A DNA stretch of 64,000 bases from Cyrtodaria siliqua (Eukaryota > Mollusca > Bivalvia > Adapedonta > Hiatellidae). The translations under genes were made by a program, and so were the position numbers. Positions 46,531-57,735 of the stretch are shown piece by piece. Under the pieces are notes generated by a model. The model made no database searches and was not told the DNA's origin. It saw nothing but the letters and a program-made list of their open reading frames with translations. The DNA is taken from assembly GCA_037043455.1 (NCBI GenBank), contig JAWPHD010005089.1, forward strand, positions 62,001-126,000. Reading direction: 5' to 3'. Within the stretch, counting starts at the first letter, position 1, and each line of letters starts with the position of its first letter.

Positions 46531-47051
46531 TGCGGTTGGTGCACTATTTTCAAACAATATTTATTTAAAAGTGCTCTGACCTGACAATCTTAACAATAGC
46601 TGAACGAATTATCAAAATGCCATGAAAAATAAATGAGATATGACCTATTGAAAATTTGCAAAAAGCGCAAATGAAGGCGCCCATCTTGGAACGATGACGT
46701 CATCGCGTCTTTTTACAATAAATAGCATATTGACAAATATATTATAAAGCAAAGAAAATCACTGCAAAGTTATGAGAAATAAACATACAGATGTAACATT
46801 TATTGTATGCTTATTTTTCATTTCCAATGATTTCTTTGCTTTAAAAGACATTTAATCAATATTTCATATATGGTAAAATGAGCTTTGACGTCATTGTTCA
46901 AAGATAGACGCCTTCATTCGTGTTTCTTTGCAAGGTTCATTAGGTCATTCCTCCTTTATTTTCATGGCATTTTGATAATTCTTTCAGCTTTTCTCAAGTT
47001 TTTCAGAGCCCTTTGAAATAAACATAGTTTGAAAATAGTGCATCAACCCCT
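46531..47051. mobile_element. Foldback MITE, copy 2 (521 bp)
   Basis: Same element and flanks as 45192-45697, TTAA at 46527-46530 and 47052-47055, and the same CGATGACGTCATCG palindrome (46692-46705). It arose with the tandem duplication, because the sequence beyond the MITE (TTTTCTAAG-TCTGGAATACA) is also shared. The two TTAA pairs are therefore not independent evidence. Confidence 0.75.
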
Positions 47052-47055
47052 TTAA

Positions 47056-48370
47056 AATTCGAATGTTTTTCTAAGCTCTGGAATACATAATGACAATAAT
47101 TTGGGATGGAACTATAACAGTATGCATTTGATAATAACTCGCTACATTGGAGAGATATGTAGAAGAGCTTGCCCGGTCACAAAAGAGCGCACACTGTCAG
47201 CTGATTATTAATTTTCCGAGTTATTTAATACTAAACGTGATCATGAATAGTTTTTTCAAAGAGAAATCATTACCTCCCACATGTAATATAGCGACATTTT
47301 TATGCATTAAACGATAAACAGTATTACGTAATCATTTCGATATTTGTCTGCTTTAGTCTGAATAATAGCAAGCACTTAACTATTGAGATAAAGTGTCAAG
47401 GTAGGATCTTTACAACTACATAGTTTACCCTGTATTTAAAGACTTTCTTCTTTGTAGGCGTGTTTTATTTGTAGCTTCAAGGTCACCAGCACATGGCGAA
47501 ATCGGGTATTTAAGCGATCAAATTAAGCGCAGTAAATCATGTACGTTATAGACATAGAGCAGTGCACATCGTGTCTGTACACAAGAATCATTACAATTTA
47601 CAAGAAAAAGAGGTTCGTCTCTTTCGTGACTATTTCGTGACTCGAGCACACGACCTTCTTATTTCCAGTCCAACGTACTTATGTCGAAGCTATGTGGAAT
47701 TCTTAAGAATATTGTATATTTAGTATATTTAGTAATATAATTCGTCACCTTAGAAGTAAAAGGTAAATAGTGATATGTGCCTTATTTGTTTTATACTCAT
47801 AGCACCTCTTACCGCTAAGGAGACGTTATAATATACTTTATAATTTAACATATTTGAACGACCCTCAAGGTGTTTCAGTATATACTCCATCAGCTGGCAC
47901 ATGTTAATAACCATGCATGATGTAATGCTCTTTATTATGAGTATAACTAAGTTTGTGGCGTGTGTGCTATAGCTATTACGTAATGACTGTTTACTGTTAG
48001 AAGTGCTAATATATACTAACGGGATTCCGTGGTCTAGTGGTAAAACATTCATGTTACAAATAACCTGTAATGTCCCTGGTTCAAATCCTGTTCCAATCAA
48101 CTCTTTTTTATGAAATTTATTCGGAAGCCGTATATTTTCGATGTTTAACCTGTACAAAGGCTAGGTAAATGTATTATTTTACGCATCGATTTCTGGCTTA
48201 TATACCGACTTATTGACCGTTCGTCGAATTGCATCTATATCTCCCCTGTCAAATTGATATTCATGAGTTAGTATCAGTTTAAGTATAGCGTGTGTAGATT
48301 TAAGGCTATTAGAAGTTAAAATTGACTACGCACATGATAGCAGCTGTGTTGATTATAACCGTGAGTACGT
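47056..48370. other. No gene; inverted match to 7.36-7.87 kb
   Basis: Flank shared with the first MITE to about 47215. From about 47640 to 48225 the minus strand matches 7365-7870 (AGAAATCGATGC, ATATACGGCTTC, CACTAGACCACGG, CATTACGTAATA, AGAAGGTCGT), so one block carries this piece inverted. The 135-codon minus frame at 47750-48157 has no known motif. Confidence 0.5.
48013..48098 (+). other. tRNA-like sequence
   Basis: TGGTCTAGTGG (A box) and GGTTCAAATCC (B box) are correctly spaced, about 45 bases apart. The acceptor stem does not pair and the anticodon arm is unclear. Homologous to 7458-7540 in the opposite orientation. Probably a SINE head or tRNA pseudogene. Confidence 0.45.
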
Positions 48371-49009
48371 GGGTCAGGTAGCCAATCATCAGAATGATAT
48401 TGTCGTGTGTGAAACGGACCTTTGTCAACGCACAGACCCAGAGAAATGTTACAGAATAAAATAGTAACGAGACAATAGTAGAAACATATTCAAAATAAAA
48501 ACAGAAATCAATCAGTAGTCACACAACACTGCAATATTTACTTAAGTTCATTTTTAAGAGGATAATTGTCAAGTATGTAATACCTATATATGTAGTATAT
48601 TTAACAGCTTGTGTCTGTTGTATTTATTGGTTATAGAGGAGTTATATTTCAGAACCAGATACGTAATATGCGAGTTAGTTACTACTGTATTTGTTTTCAT
48701 AAACCTTCACAAACGCAAACCATGTCATTGATTGTGGTGATCTGCTTCTGTATTTGCACGTACGCATCATCTTGATATACCCACTAAATCATCTTGAATT
48801 TAAGTGCTACGTTGTCAATAAATAGATTGTTTATGTAATGGTTTCACCAGGTATCTTTACACGTAGTATGGTAAGTGAAATGCAACATTTTATCTGCTCG
48901 ATAAATCAAGTGGCTAAGTTTGCATTTTGATATTTACATGACATCATTCCATACAATATCGATCAATGCATAATTATGTTTTACACTGTTCAAGTTTGTG
49001 CTCTTGATG

Positions 49010-49410
49010 GTTTACTCTAATGTTGCCAAGTCATTGAGTTTTTGTTTTGTGTCTAGGATTTTCGTTTTCATATACACATAAACATGATCATCTTTGTGTT
49101 ATTCATGTTTTGGCTTAAATGCTGCCTAATTTGCTAAAGTAAATCGCCTGGCGGGATTCTTTGTTATTTACTCTGTCCCGTTTTATTGAGACTGTAATAT
49201 GGTAAGAGTAACATCCTGGTTTAAACCTTCAGCGGTGATTTTGCCGATGATCGTTCCAAGGCAGTAGCCCTGTTGTCAACCCTTTTATATTCGTGTCTGT
49301 CACCTTGCCTCTTACTTATCTTTAATTTCTGTAAGTTTCGGTGTATTATTTTTGTTGATTGTGGTTCTCGAATGCTACACTTCCTGTTCGACTTTTATAT
49401 ATACTTTTAA
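49010..49410 (+). mobile_element. Old PLE 3' tail (right copy)
   Basis: Same fragment as 11880-12290: TGCCAAGTCATTGAGTTT, GTGTCTAGGATTTTCG, GCCTGGCGGGATTC, TTCTCGAATGCTACACTTC, CTGTTCGACTTTTATA. Confidence 0.7.
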
Positions 49411-49557
49411 CATTGTTGTTTTATATATATGCTTAATATCGTTAATTGGTACAGAGCGCACTATTTCAGTAATGTGTAAGATATACGAAGCACAGGTCAA
49501 ACGAAAGTATACTAATCTGTTTCATTTTCTCGTATTGCCATGTATTGTAACACTATC

Positions 49558-49875
49558 TCATTTTAGTTTCGCTAAAAGGACGTTCCGAGTTTGTGCGACA
49601 TGTGATAAACATAACACACTATACATAACAATATTTGCTGTATATTGCATTACCCCGAGAAATTCGCAGACAATGACTACATTTATGTACCACTCCGATA
49701 CAAATTCAATTCCCCAGACAAAACGCGTGTTCGCAGAGGTGTCCAGCGCATACAATAATAATGCGATTTTGCACACTTTGTCAAAGAGCTCATCGATTGA
49801 AAGATGTCTTGCGTTTGCTTTTTTGGATTTGAAGACCAATAACGTATGTTTGGTATATCCTCTCCACAGAATCAA
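49558..49875 (-). pseudogene. Short conserved frame of unknown nature (right copy)
   Basis: 105 open codons: SIDELFDKVCKIALLLYALD, TSANTRFVWGIEFVSEWYI, NVVIVCEFLGVMQYTANIV, ending LLAKLK and a stop. It is the most complete of three copies, with a probable membrane segment in the middle. The plus strand is open too (49352-49894). Not recognised. Confidence 0.35.
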
Positions 49876-51199
49876 ATATATTCTATTATATTAAACATGA
49901 CATTCATATCAGCCTATTTAAATACGTATTCGGTAAGCGGTTGATGTTCCTTATTGGTTAGGCAGTAGCCTGCCATGGGTTAAGTGTATGAATATACCCT
50001 CTGCGTAGGTAGTTTGTACTATCTGAGTTGCTGGAATCATGGACATTCTCTGAGAAAATCGCAGTGAAACCCTTGTGGGTTATTTATATTAGTATACGAC
50101 CCGAATGTGTACTTTGTCCTCATTTTGTTTAATCATGTGACTTTGTCCGCCCTGGTTTGCTAGAATCAGGTAAACTGTTTGTCCTCAATGAGGTGCTGGA
50201 AACATGGAAATAGTTGCGCATATTCAGCCTATATTGGGCTTTTATAAACATAATTGTTATTGATGTAAGCCGTTATTGAGAGTGCTTCATATACATGCAT
50301 TTACATGTATTTGATGAGATGTATTCTATATAGCATTCGTGATAATACATTGATAGTACATTGATATGAAGTAAACATGTACTCTCCGGAGAAAAACATT
50401 TAACATGTGTTCCATAATATTTTCTCCGTTTTTGATGCCGCTTATGTTTGCTGATTAATTGGCATTTTGGCATAAATATAGGTGTTCATCAAATATAGTA
50501 CTTGAATTTGAATTTGTATGGATTATGATTTAAATAATGTTCGAGCTTTATATTACCGCTGGTATGTGTGTTATGTCGCATGCATAAACATACACCTTTG
50601 GCTTTTAGTTGAATGTTGCGTATTTGAAGGCGTATTGATTATGTGTATAGGCAGTTTTCGTTCAATTCGTTTGGCCATGATTGATCATTTTAAACGTTTC
50701 CTTTATATACAAAATTAACTAAATTTCGTAACTACTGAAGTTATAGCCACCTCTTACTTTTAAAACGCGCGAATGCAACTTTTATATATCCAAAAAAGAA
50801 AAGCATGTTAACCAGCATAGAACAATTAGCATGTGATACATACATACATACATACATAAAAGGAAATAAATTGATATGGACTGTGTAGATTAAAACTACA
50901 TATATATCTACAATACATATAAAAGTCCGAACAGAAAATGCAGCTATCACAGAACACAGTAAACCCCAAAACACGCCACAAAAAGACAAACACGAATGGC
51001 AATGTTAATAACGAATAATGAACACAAACAGGGTTGACAATAGGGCTACCGCCGCTGCGGGTTAAAACCAGGTTCTATGATGCACCAAACCTCACACTTA
51101 CCCTACTGTCATCCCAATAAAGCGGGACAGTGTAAATAAAGAAATCCCCTCCATGAACTATTCTCTAACCAACAAGGCAGCATTACTAGGCAATATAAG

Positions 51200-51900
51200 T
51201 TAAACACAAATATGCTCATTTATATATAAATACAAAAAACAATAGCCTAGAAAGCCACCAAAAAGGTACTTAGTGACTTGGCAGAAGCCAGAGCAACAAG
51301 AGAATAAACCATTGAGGGCACGACAACTTATTTTGATAAACCTTTTAACCAGTTTAACAAAGATAGTATGAAAGTGATCATGACAAAGGAACTTACGAAG
51401 TTTGTAAATCACATCACCATAGAAGTCAGGCTGTGATAGTCATTGTCGCGAAAGAGTTTTTAAATTAATTTTATATTTGGAAAGAAAATCAGGGTTACGA
51501 TAATACAATTTTGCAAAGGTTGTACGAATGGTAACGATCAACCTGATGCAGTAGCTTTTTAGTTATACAAAGATTTTGAATATTAAAGTCCTCAACTCGA
51601 GTACAAGCTCTAGAAAACGGATAAATTGAGACACATAGACCCCATAAGAAGTTGCTCGGGGAATATCCCCATCTAAATGGGGATAATTAACATATAAAAA
51701 TTAAAATCATCTCTCTTGTTGTAGATTTTGCTAATTATTTCACCATTTTCCATAGGGAGATGTAAATCGAGAAAATGAGCTTTAATATCAGAAATATTAG
51801 CTTTATTAAGTTGACGTTTTTTAGGATATATATTATTAACTATAGTAGAAAAGGCACGAGTTGTCAATGTTCAATATGTCATCCAGTGACCGACGGATGT
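51200..51900 (-). pseudogene. PLE late RT and post-RT remnants (copy G)
   Basis: 51673-51867 has IVNNIYPKKRQLNKANISD and KIYNKRDDFNF (after motif C). 51200-51412 has IYKLRKFLCHDHFHTIFVKL fused to CRALNGLFSCCSGFCQV of the 3' region by the deletion near 51327. Confidence 0.65.
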
Positions 51901-52160
51901 CATTAAAGGATTCAATGCCTGGGTATCTGATGCAAGACTCAGAATGAAATCGCCTTCAAAACAATATAAAACAAATCTGGGACATCGGGTGCCGATTTGT
52001 CTATAAACGGTAGTTCCATCCCTGACGAAAAATAGTATCTAATAGAAAAATAAGTGATGCACTAACTTCATTGCAAACAGTATTAGAGTGGACCTTTGGT
52101 TCACATTGTTTATTTGTCCAAACTGCCGTTAGTAATAAACGCTTTAATTTTGTTACAGGC

Positions 52161-52647
52161 CTAAAATGTAGTATTTTCAATTATAAACGTTTTTTGAATG
52201 AGAGCAATAAGCTTGTCTTTGATAAGGTTGTGTGGTAAAGTTGTGTATAATGTAGAAAAATCATAAGTACTTATAGGTGCAGCTTGGCGTTTATTGCAAA
52301 TTGTATCAAGAATGTCGCCTGAATTTGTAATAGACCAAAATAAATTAATCCCCAAGTTTTCATAAGCTTTAGCACAGTATTGTCTCAGTAACGTGATATA
52401 TTGTCTTAGTAACGTGATCATAAACGGCAGTAAGACAAGATGTTAAAGGTTTGGAGTTATTTGTAGTGGTGCAAGAACTAAAATTGGAAATAAAACGGGT
52501 TTTATATGGTTGTTTGTGTAATTTGGGAATCAAGTACATCGTTGTAAGTCTGTTAAGCTTTTCGTCTATTCCGGCCCTGAAAATCTTGCACTGAGTGATA
52601 TGCGTCGAAACAACATTATCTTCAGTAGATTGCACTGGAGTATACAA
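52161..52647 (-). pseudogene. PLE RT fingers and motif A (copy G)
   Basis: 52369-52647 reads LTTMYLIPKLHKQPYKTRFI and SNFSSCTTTNNSKPLTSCLT (fingers). 52161-52421 continues with AYENLGINLFWSITNSGDIL and YDFSTLYTTLPHNLIKDKL, motif A with its catalytic Asp. A duplicated ILLRQY-like stretch (52379-52423) causes the overlap of the two frames. Confidence 0.75.
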
Positions 52648-52695
52648 ATTAGTACTCCCGAGTTCCTGAGATGAAATATTGACGTAATGAAGGAT

Positions 52696-53190
52696 TCAAA
52701 CAATCATTATATTATTAGCTGCTTTATCAGCAGGAACTAAAACAAACTTATGACAAAATGCCTGTATTCCAGATTTTAAATTACGAAATGAAAACCTAGG
52801 TCTAAGTAGAAGTAGGGAGGGGTTAGCCGTATAGAAGTAAATACGGGTATCTATGATGTTAAAAATAGTATTCTTCCAAGTAGAAAGATAGTTAGTGTCA
52901 GCATGTTCTCTACGCCACCATTTAGTACTAAAAGCCTCAATGGGTTGGGCGATCTGACCAGGATATGCATTAAAATCAATCACAGACGGCAATCTATATT
53001 TCGGACCTTTAGGCAACATATGCCGAATACATTTATCTATAATATCAAAATTACCAGTAATAACATGACCGGCCGGAGTGTAGCAACATTTAGATGTTCT
53101 ACACTCGCATTCCTTAGGAGTGTTATTTACTGTATCCGACACTATGTTGTTATAGTTGAAAAAAAATATTTCTAATTGTTTTTTGTACAT
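52696..53190 (-). pseudogene. PLE N-terminal domain (copy G)
   Basis: CECRTSKCCYTPAGHVITGN is followed by FDIIDKCIRHMLPKGPKYRL, WKNTIFNIIDTRIYFYTANP and RFSFRNLKSGIQAFCHKFVL, closing with VPADKAANNIMIV. The Cys cluster and the HVITGN word are constant in this family. This domain lies between the endonuclease linker and the RT. 164 open codons. Confidence 0.75.
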
Positions 53191-53198
53191 ATAACAAA

Positions 53199-53727
53199 TT
53201 ATAGGAATTTCAGAATTTTGAAATATTTAGGATTATAATCAACAACAAGATTATCTCGAAAAATACTTGTTATTAAGATAAAGCATGTATACCTTTGAAT
53301 TATGGAAGTAGTGTTATACAAAGGATCTGTTCGAATGAACATTTTGTCTGCTTTCTGTAAGTGAAGAAACGGAGAGAGAGGCGAAACAAGAAAGCATCGA
53401 GTGCTTTCCAGACTGTTTAAAAACAGTAAATCAGCGACTGACATAGTAATACGTGAATTTCGTTTGATGTTACCATTACGTCTACAACCATGAGACCTAG
53501 ATTTACGCATTCGAATGGAAAAAATAGCAAAAAGGTCAAGATAAGACTCCTTGAAATATTTCCTTGTTAATAAATGTTATCATTAAGGCCCAGTGGAAAT
53601 GGTGTGTACAAGTTTTTCATCCACTGTTGTTCTGCTGTATGTCTAGCTTTTATTTAAAAGTGTTTGTTTGCATCATTATCATAAATGATATATTCAACAG
53701 GTTGAACAGTGACATTACTAAACTATG
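53199..53727 (-). pseudogene. PLE endonuclease-RT linker (copy G)
   Basis: Across frames: VQPVEYIIYDNDANKHF, then EQQWMKNLYTPFPLGLND (53590-53640), KSRSHGCRRNGNIKRNSRI and KADKMFIRTDPLYNTTSII. A W-x3-L-x2-PFPLGLN-type word just after GIY-YIG modules is known from endonuclease-first PLEs. It stops at 53727, where copy H begins. Confidence 0.65.
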
Positions 53728-53739
53728 ACATGACTGACA

Positions 53740-54235
53740 AAAGTTTGTGAAGCACTCATCTTCTTATTAGATAATATTTTCGTCAGGTATGGAACCACCG
53801 TTTATAGACAAATTGTTGGTATCCCTATGGGTACGAACTGTGCACCACTTGTCGCAGATTTGATTTAATTTTTTTATGAAAGGGATTTCATGTTGAGTCT
53901 TTCACCAGATACCCAGGCAGATGTTATTGAAGCCTTTAATGACACATCTCGGTATCTGGATGACATATTGGACATTGACAACCCTTTCTTCCCAACTATG
54001 GTTCATTATATTTATCCTAAAGAACTTCAGCTTAACAAAGCTAATATATCTGATAAAAACGCTTCTTTTCTTGATTTAGATCTCTCGATTGAAAATGGTA
54101 AAATAATTAGCAAAATCTATGACAAGAGAGATGATTTTAATTTTGACATGTTAATTATCCCCACTTGGATGGGGATGTTCCCCGAGCAACTTCTTATGGA
54201 GTGTGTCTCAACTTATTCGTTTTTCTAGAGCTTGT
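53740..54235 (+). pseudogene. PLE RT motifs B and C (copy H)
   Basis: EALIFLLDNIFVRYGTTV, IVGIPMGTNCAPLVADL, a stop (TAA at 53865), then the open frame 53890-54228 with DVIEAFNDTSRYLDDILD and YDKRDDFNFDM. Motif B is intact and YLDD is intact, but a stop separates them. Frameshifts follow near LIIPTW and beyond 54228. Confidence 0.75.
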
Positions 54236-54470
54236 ACTCGGGTTGAGGACTTTAATAATAGAAATCTTTGTATAACTAAAAAGTTATTAAATCAGGGTTA
54301 CCGTTACCATAAACTTCGTAAAACCTTTGCAAAATTTTATTATCGTAACCCTGATCTTCCAAATATAAAAATAATTTAAGGACTCTTCTGCGACAAGGAT
54401 TATCACATCCTGACTTCTATGGTGATGTGATTTATAAACTTCGTAAGATTCTTGGTCATGATCACTTTCA

Positions 54471-54617
54471 TACTATCTTTGTTAAACTTGTTAAAAAGTT
54501 TATCAAAAGAGGTAAATGACACTATCATTTTGCAATGTAATGCATGCTTGGTGGTGGACCCTTTTACAGTTCGCCACTTTAATTGCTTTCCTCTTTATTT
54601 GTACGATGACCGGACAG
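54471..54617 (+). repeat. Direct repeat flanking the satellite, left copy
   Basis: PLE post-RT sequence from TACTATCTTTGTTAA to GATGACCGGACAG. It is repeated with scattered differences at 56685-56825. The satellite lies exactly between the two. Confidence 0.85.
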
Positions 54618-56683
54618 ATATATATTCAGTTCTTACGCATATATATTCAGTTCTGACGCATATATATTCAGTTCTTACGCATATATATTCCGTTCTTACG
54701 CATATATATTCATTTCTTACGCATATATGTTCAGTTCTTACACATATATATTCCGTTCTTACACGTACATATTCCGTTCTTACACATATATATTCCGTTC
54801 TTACACATATATATTCAGTTCTTACAAATATATATTCAGTTCTTACACATATATATTCAGTTCTTACGCATATATAGTCCGTTCTTACACATATATATTC
54901 CGTTCTTACGCATATATATTCTTACACATATATTCCGTTCTTACACATATATATTCCGTTCTTACACATATATATTCCGTTCTTACGCATATATATTCCG
55001 TTCTTACACATATATATTCAGTTCTTACACATATATATTCAGTTGTTACACATATATATTCCGTTCTTACACATATATATATCGTTCTTACACGTACATA
55101 TTCCGTTCTTACGCATATATATTCTGTTTTTACGCATATATGTTCAGTTCTTACGCATATATATTCAGTTCTTACGCATATATATTCCGTTCTTACACAT
55201 ATATATTCCGTTCTTACGCATATATATTCTTACACATATATTCCGTTCTTACACATATATATTCCGTTCTAACGCATATATATTCCGTTCTTACACATAT
55301 ATATTCCGTTCTTACACGTATATATTCCGTTCTTACACATATATATTCCGTTTTTACACATATATATTCCGTTCTTACACGTATATATTCTGTTCTTACA
55401 CATATATATTCCGTTCTTACACGTATATATTCCGTTATTACACATATATATTCCGTTCTTAGACATATATATTCCATTCTTACACATATATTCCGTTCTT
55501 ACGCATATATATTCCGTTCTTTCGCATATATATTCAGTTCTTACGCATATATATTCAGTTCTTACACATATATATTCAGTTCTTACACATATATATTCAG
55601 TTCTTACATGTATATTTTCCGTTCTTACGCATATATATTCCGTTCTTACGCATATATATTCCGTTCTTACACGTATATATTCCGTTCTTACACATATATA
55701 TTCAGTTCTTACACATATATATTCAGTTCTTACGCATATATATTCCGTTCTTACGCATATATATTCCGTTCTTACGCATATATATTCATTTCTTACGCAT
55801 ATATGTTTATTTCTTACGCATAAATATTCAGTTTTACGCATATATATTCAGTTATTACACATATATATTCCGTTCTTACGCATATATATTCAGTTCTTAC
55901 GCATATATATTCATTTCTTACACATATATATTCCGTTCTTACACGTACATATTCCGTTCTTACACGTATATTTTCAGTTCTTACACATATATATTCACAT
56001 CTTACACATATATATTCCGTTCTTACACATATATATTCAGTTCTTACACATATATATTCACATCTTACACATATATATTCCGTTCTTACACATATATATT
56101 CCGTTCTTACACATATATATTCCGTTCTTACGCATATATATTCAGTTCTTACGCATATATATTCAGTTCTTACACATATATATTCAGTTCTTACAGATAT
56201 ATATACAGTTCTTACGCATATATATTCATTTCTTACACATATATGTTCAGTTCTTACACATATATATTCCGTTCTTACATGTACATATTCCGTTCTTACA
56301 CATATATATTCCGTTCTTACACATATATATTCAGTTCTTACACATATATATTCAGTTTTTACACATATATATTCTTTTCTTACACATATATATTCCGTTC
56401 TTACGCATATATATTCAGTTCTTACGCATATATATTCATTTCTTACACATATATGTTCAGTTCTTACGCACATATATTCAGTTTTACGCATATATATTCA
56501 GTTATTACACATATATATTCCGTTCTTACGCATATATATCAGTTCTTATGCATATATATTCATTTCTTACACATATATGTTCAGTTCTTACACATATATA
56601 TTCCGTTCGTACACGTACATATTCCGTTCTTACACATATATATTCCGTTCTTACACATATATATTCCGTTCTTACTCATACAT
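54618..56683. repeat. 21-bp satellite array, about 98 units
   Basis: The unit is TTCTTACGCATATATATTCCG with two main variable sites: C or A before the G (CCG/CAG) and G or A before CAT (GCAT/ACAT). Rarer variants such as ACACGTACATATTCCG and GCATATATGTTCAG recur at steps of about 330 or 650 bases, for example near 56237 and 56571, so there is a higher-order period. Because 21 is a multiple of three, several frames stay open on both strands (YSVLTHI on plus, RTEYICV on minus). These frames look like artefacts. Confidence 0.95.
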
Positions 56684-56684
56684 G

Positions 56685-56825
56685 TACTATCTTTGTTAAT
56701 CTTGTTAAACAATTTATCAAAAGAGGTTATGACCCTATCAGTTTGCAACGTACTGCATGCTTGGTGGTGGACCCTTTTACAGTTCGCCACTATGCTTTCC
56801 TCTTAATCGTACGATGACCGGACAG
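56685..56825 (+). repeat. Direct repeat flanking the satellite, right copy
   Basis: Repeats 54471-54617 (RGYDPISLQRTACLVVDPFT in translation, closer to the family than the left copy). It is followed by GCTGTGGACCC and the ordinary PLE 3' region to 57230. Confidence 0.85.
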
Positions 56826-57239
56826 GCTGTGGACCCAATTGACGCCTACCTAAAGCCCATTGGGACGGTGGCGTTTGATGTTTGTCTATGATATACCTTG
56901 TCGTGCCCTTAATGGTTTATTCTCTTACTGCTCTGGCTTCTGCCAAGTCAATGAGTACCTTCATTGTGGCTTTCTATGCTATTGTTTTTTTGTATTATAT
57001 TTACACGAGCATATTCGTGTTTTACTTATATTGCCTATTGATGCTGCCTTGTTGGTTAGAGATTAGACCATGGCGGGGATTTCTTATATACACTGTCCTG
57101 TTTTAATGAGATGTCGTTTGCATTTATTATTGCCTTTGCCTTCTTGTTTGTCTGTTTGCGTGTTTGTTTCTGTGTTTTGTGGTTGACTGTCCTCCTTGTA
57201 TGCTACTTTCCCTGTCCGATCTTTTTATATTTCTTGGTA

Positions 57240-57720
57240 CATGTACAGGTAATTCTTTAACTTTCTGGGATTACCTATAATTACGCTCACGGAATCGAAC
57301 TTTTAAGGAACGACCTGTTTGTCCAACATATTGTGCATTCTAAGTCAAATCATAAATGACGTGAGAAGTACGTCAATCAACATTTGAAGCTAGACATATA
57401 TTAAATGTTCTACCATTAACCGTTGATTTAATGATGCACTTGAAAAATAATTATCGCAACAAATGCACCTCTTAGCATTGCACTTACTTATAGAAGCATG
57501 TATTAAATGATGTCTGAATGGAGACGTTACTTACGTAATATTTTCTCAAAACAGGTGTTAAGGAAACGTTAGAGCCGTTAATAAAAATCTTGGTAAAAAT
57601 AATGGAAGAAACATGGAATGAAGTTGCTGAATGAAAATTTAAATGTGTAAGACGTACAAATGGCTTAGATCTAAGAAATGTAGAGTTATTATGTGCAATT
57701 TGTACAGATGACACAAAGTT
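57240..57720 (-). pseudogene. GIY-YIG endonuclease region of PLE copy G
   Basis: The minus strand reads CNAKRCICC (57456-57482), then after a frame change VNGRTFNICLASNVD, SHVIYDLT, and QYVGQTGRSLKVRFRE (about 57290-57343). Cys-rich lead, VIY word and YVGQTGRSL-x2-RF-x-E are the signature of the PLE type of GIY-YIG nuclease, which nicks target DNA. Two in-frame stops and at least one frameshift kill it. In canonical Penelope the nuclease is C-terminal; here it belongs upstream of the RT, as in Naiad/Chlamys-type elements. Confidence 0.75.
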
Positions 57721-57735
57721 TAACCGAAGAGAGAA

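Larger units (their letters stand above)
48372..50905. repeat. Duplicated segment, right copy
   Basis: It matches 9390-9535, 11410-13060, 13298-13412 and 16100-16735 in order. One diverged unit of the 55-bp minisatellite is at 48372-48412. The LINE is absent at about 48510-48540. A short version of the degenerate minisatellite is at 49990-50220. Confidence 0.8.
53733..57238 (+). mobile_element. PLE copy H inserted into copy G, carrying a 21-bp satellite
   Basis: It starts within the RT before motif B (AAGTTTGTGAAGCACTC) and ends in the 3' tail (GTCCTCCTTGTATGCT, then CCGATCTTTTTATATTTC). Flanks are ACATG (53728-53732 and 57239-57243). It is opposite in orientation to copy G. Its post-RT part (54471-54617) is repeated at 56685-56825 on the far side of a 2.07-kb satellite array. 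Confidence 0.8.
50910..57735 (-). mobile_element. PLE copy G, nearly full length, split by copy H
   Basis: Read on the minus strand with 53733-57238 removed, it holds a GIY-YIG endonuclease region (57240-57720), a linker (53520-53727), the N-terminal domain (52696-53510), the RT (51670-52650), a post-RT remnant (51200-51500) and the 3' region to about 50925. Net length is about 3.3 kb. It interrupts the duplicated block: 50900 and 57740 are adjacent in the left copy (16715-16720). About 190 bases of the C-terminal part are deleted near 51327. Stops and frameshifts throughout. Confidence 0.85.

Noticed and set aside
54452..56817. Long overlapping frames on both strands (up to 227 codons) with YSVLTHI and RTEYICV repeats
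   Set aside because: The 21-bp unit is a multiple of three and lacks stops in several frames, so long frames are expected by construction. Some fuse to PLE remnants.
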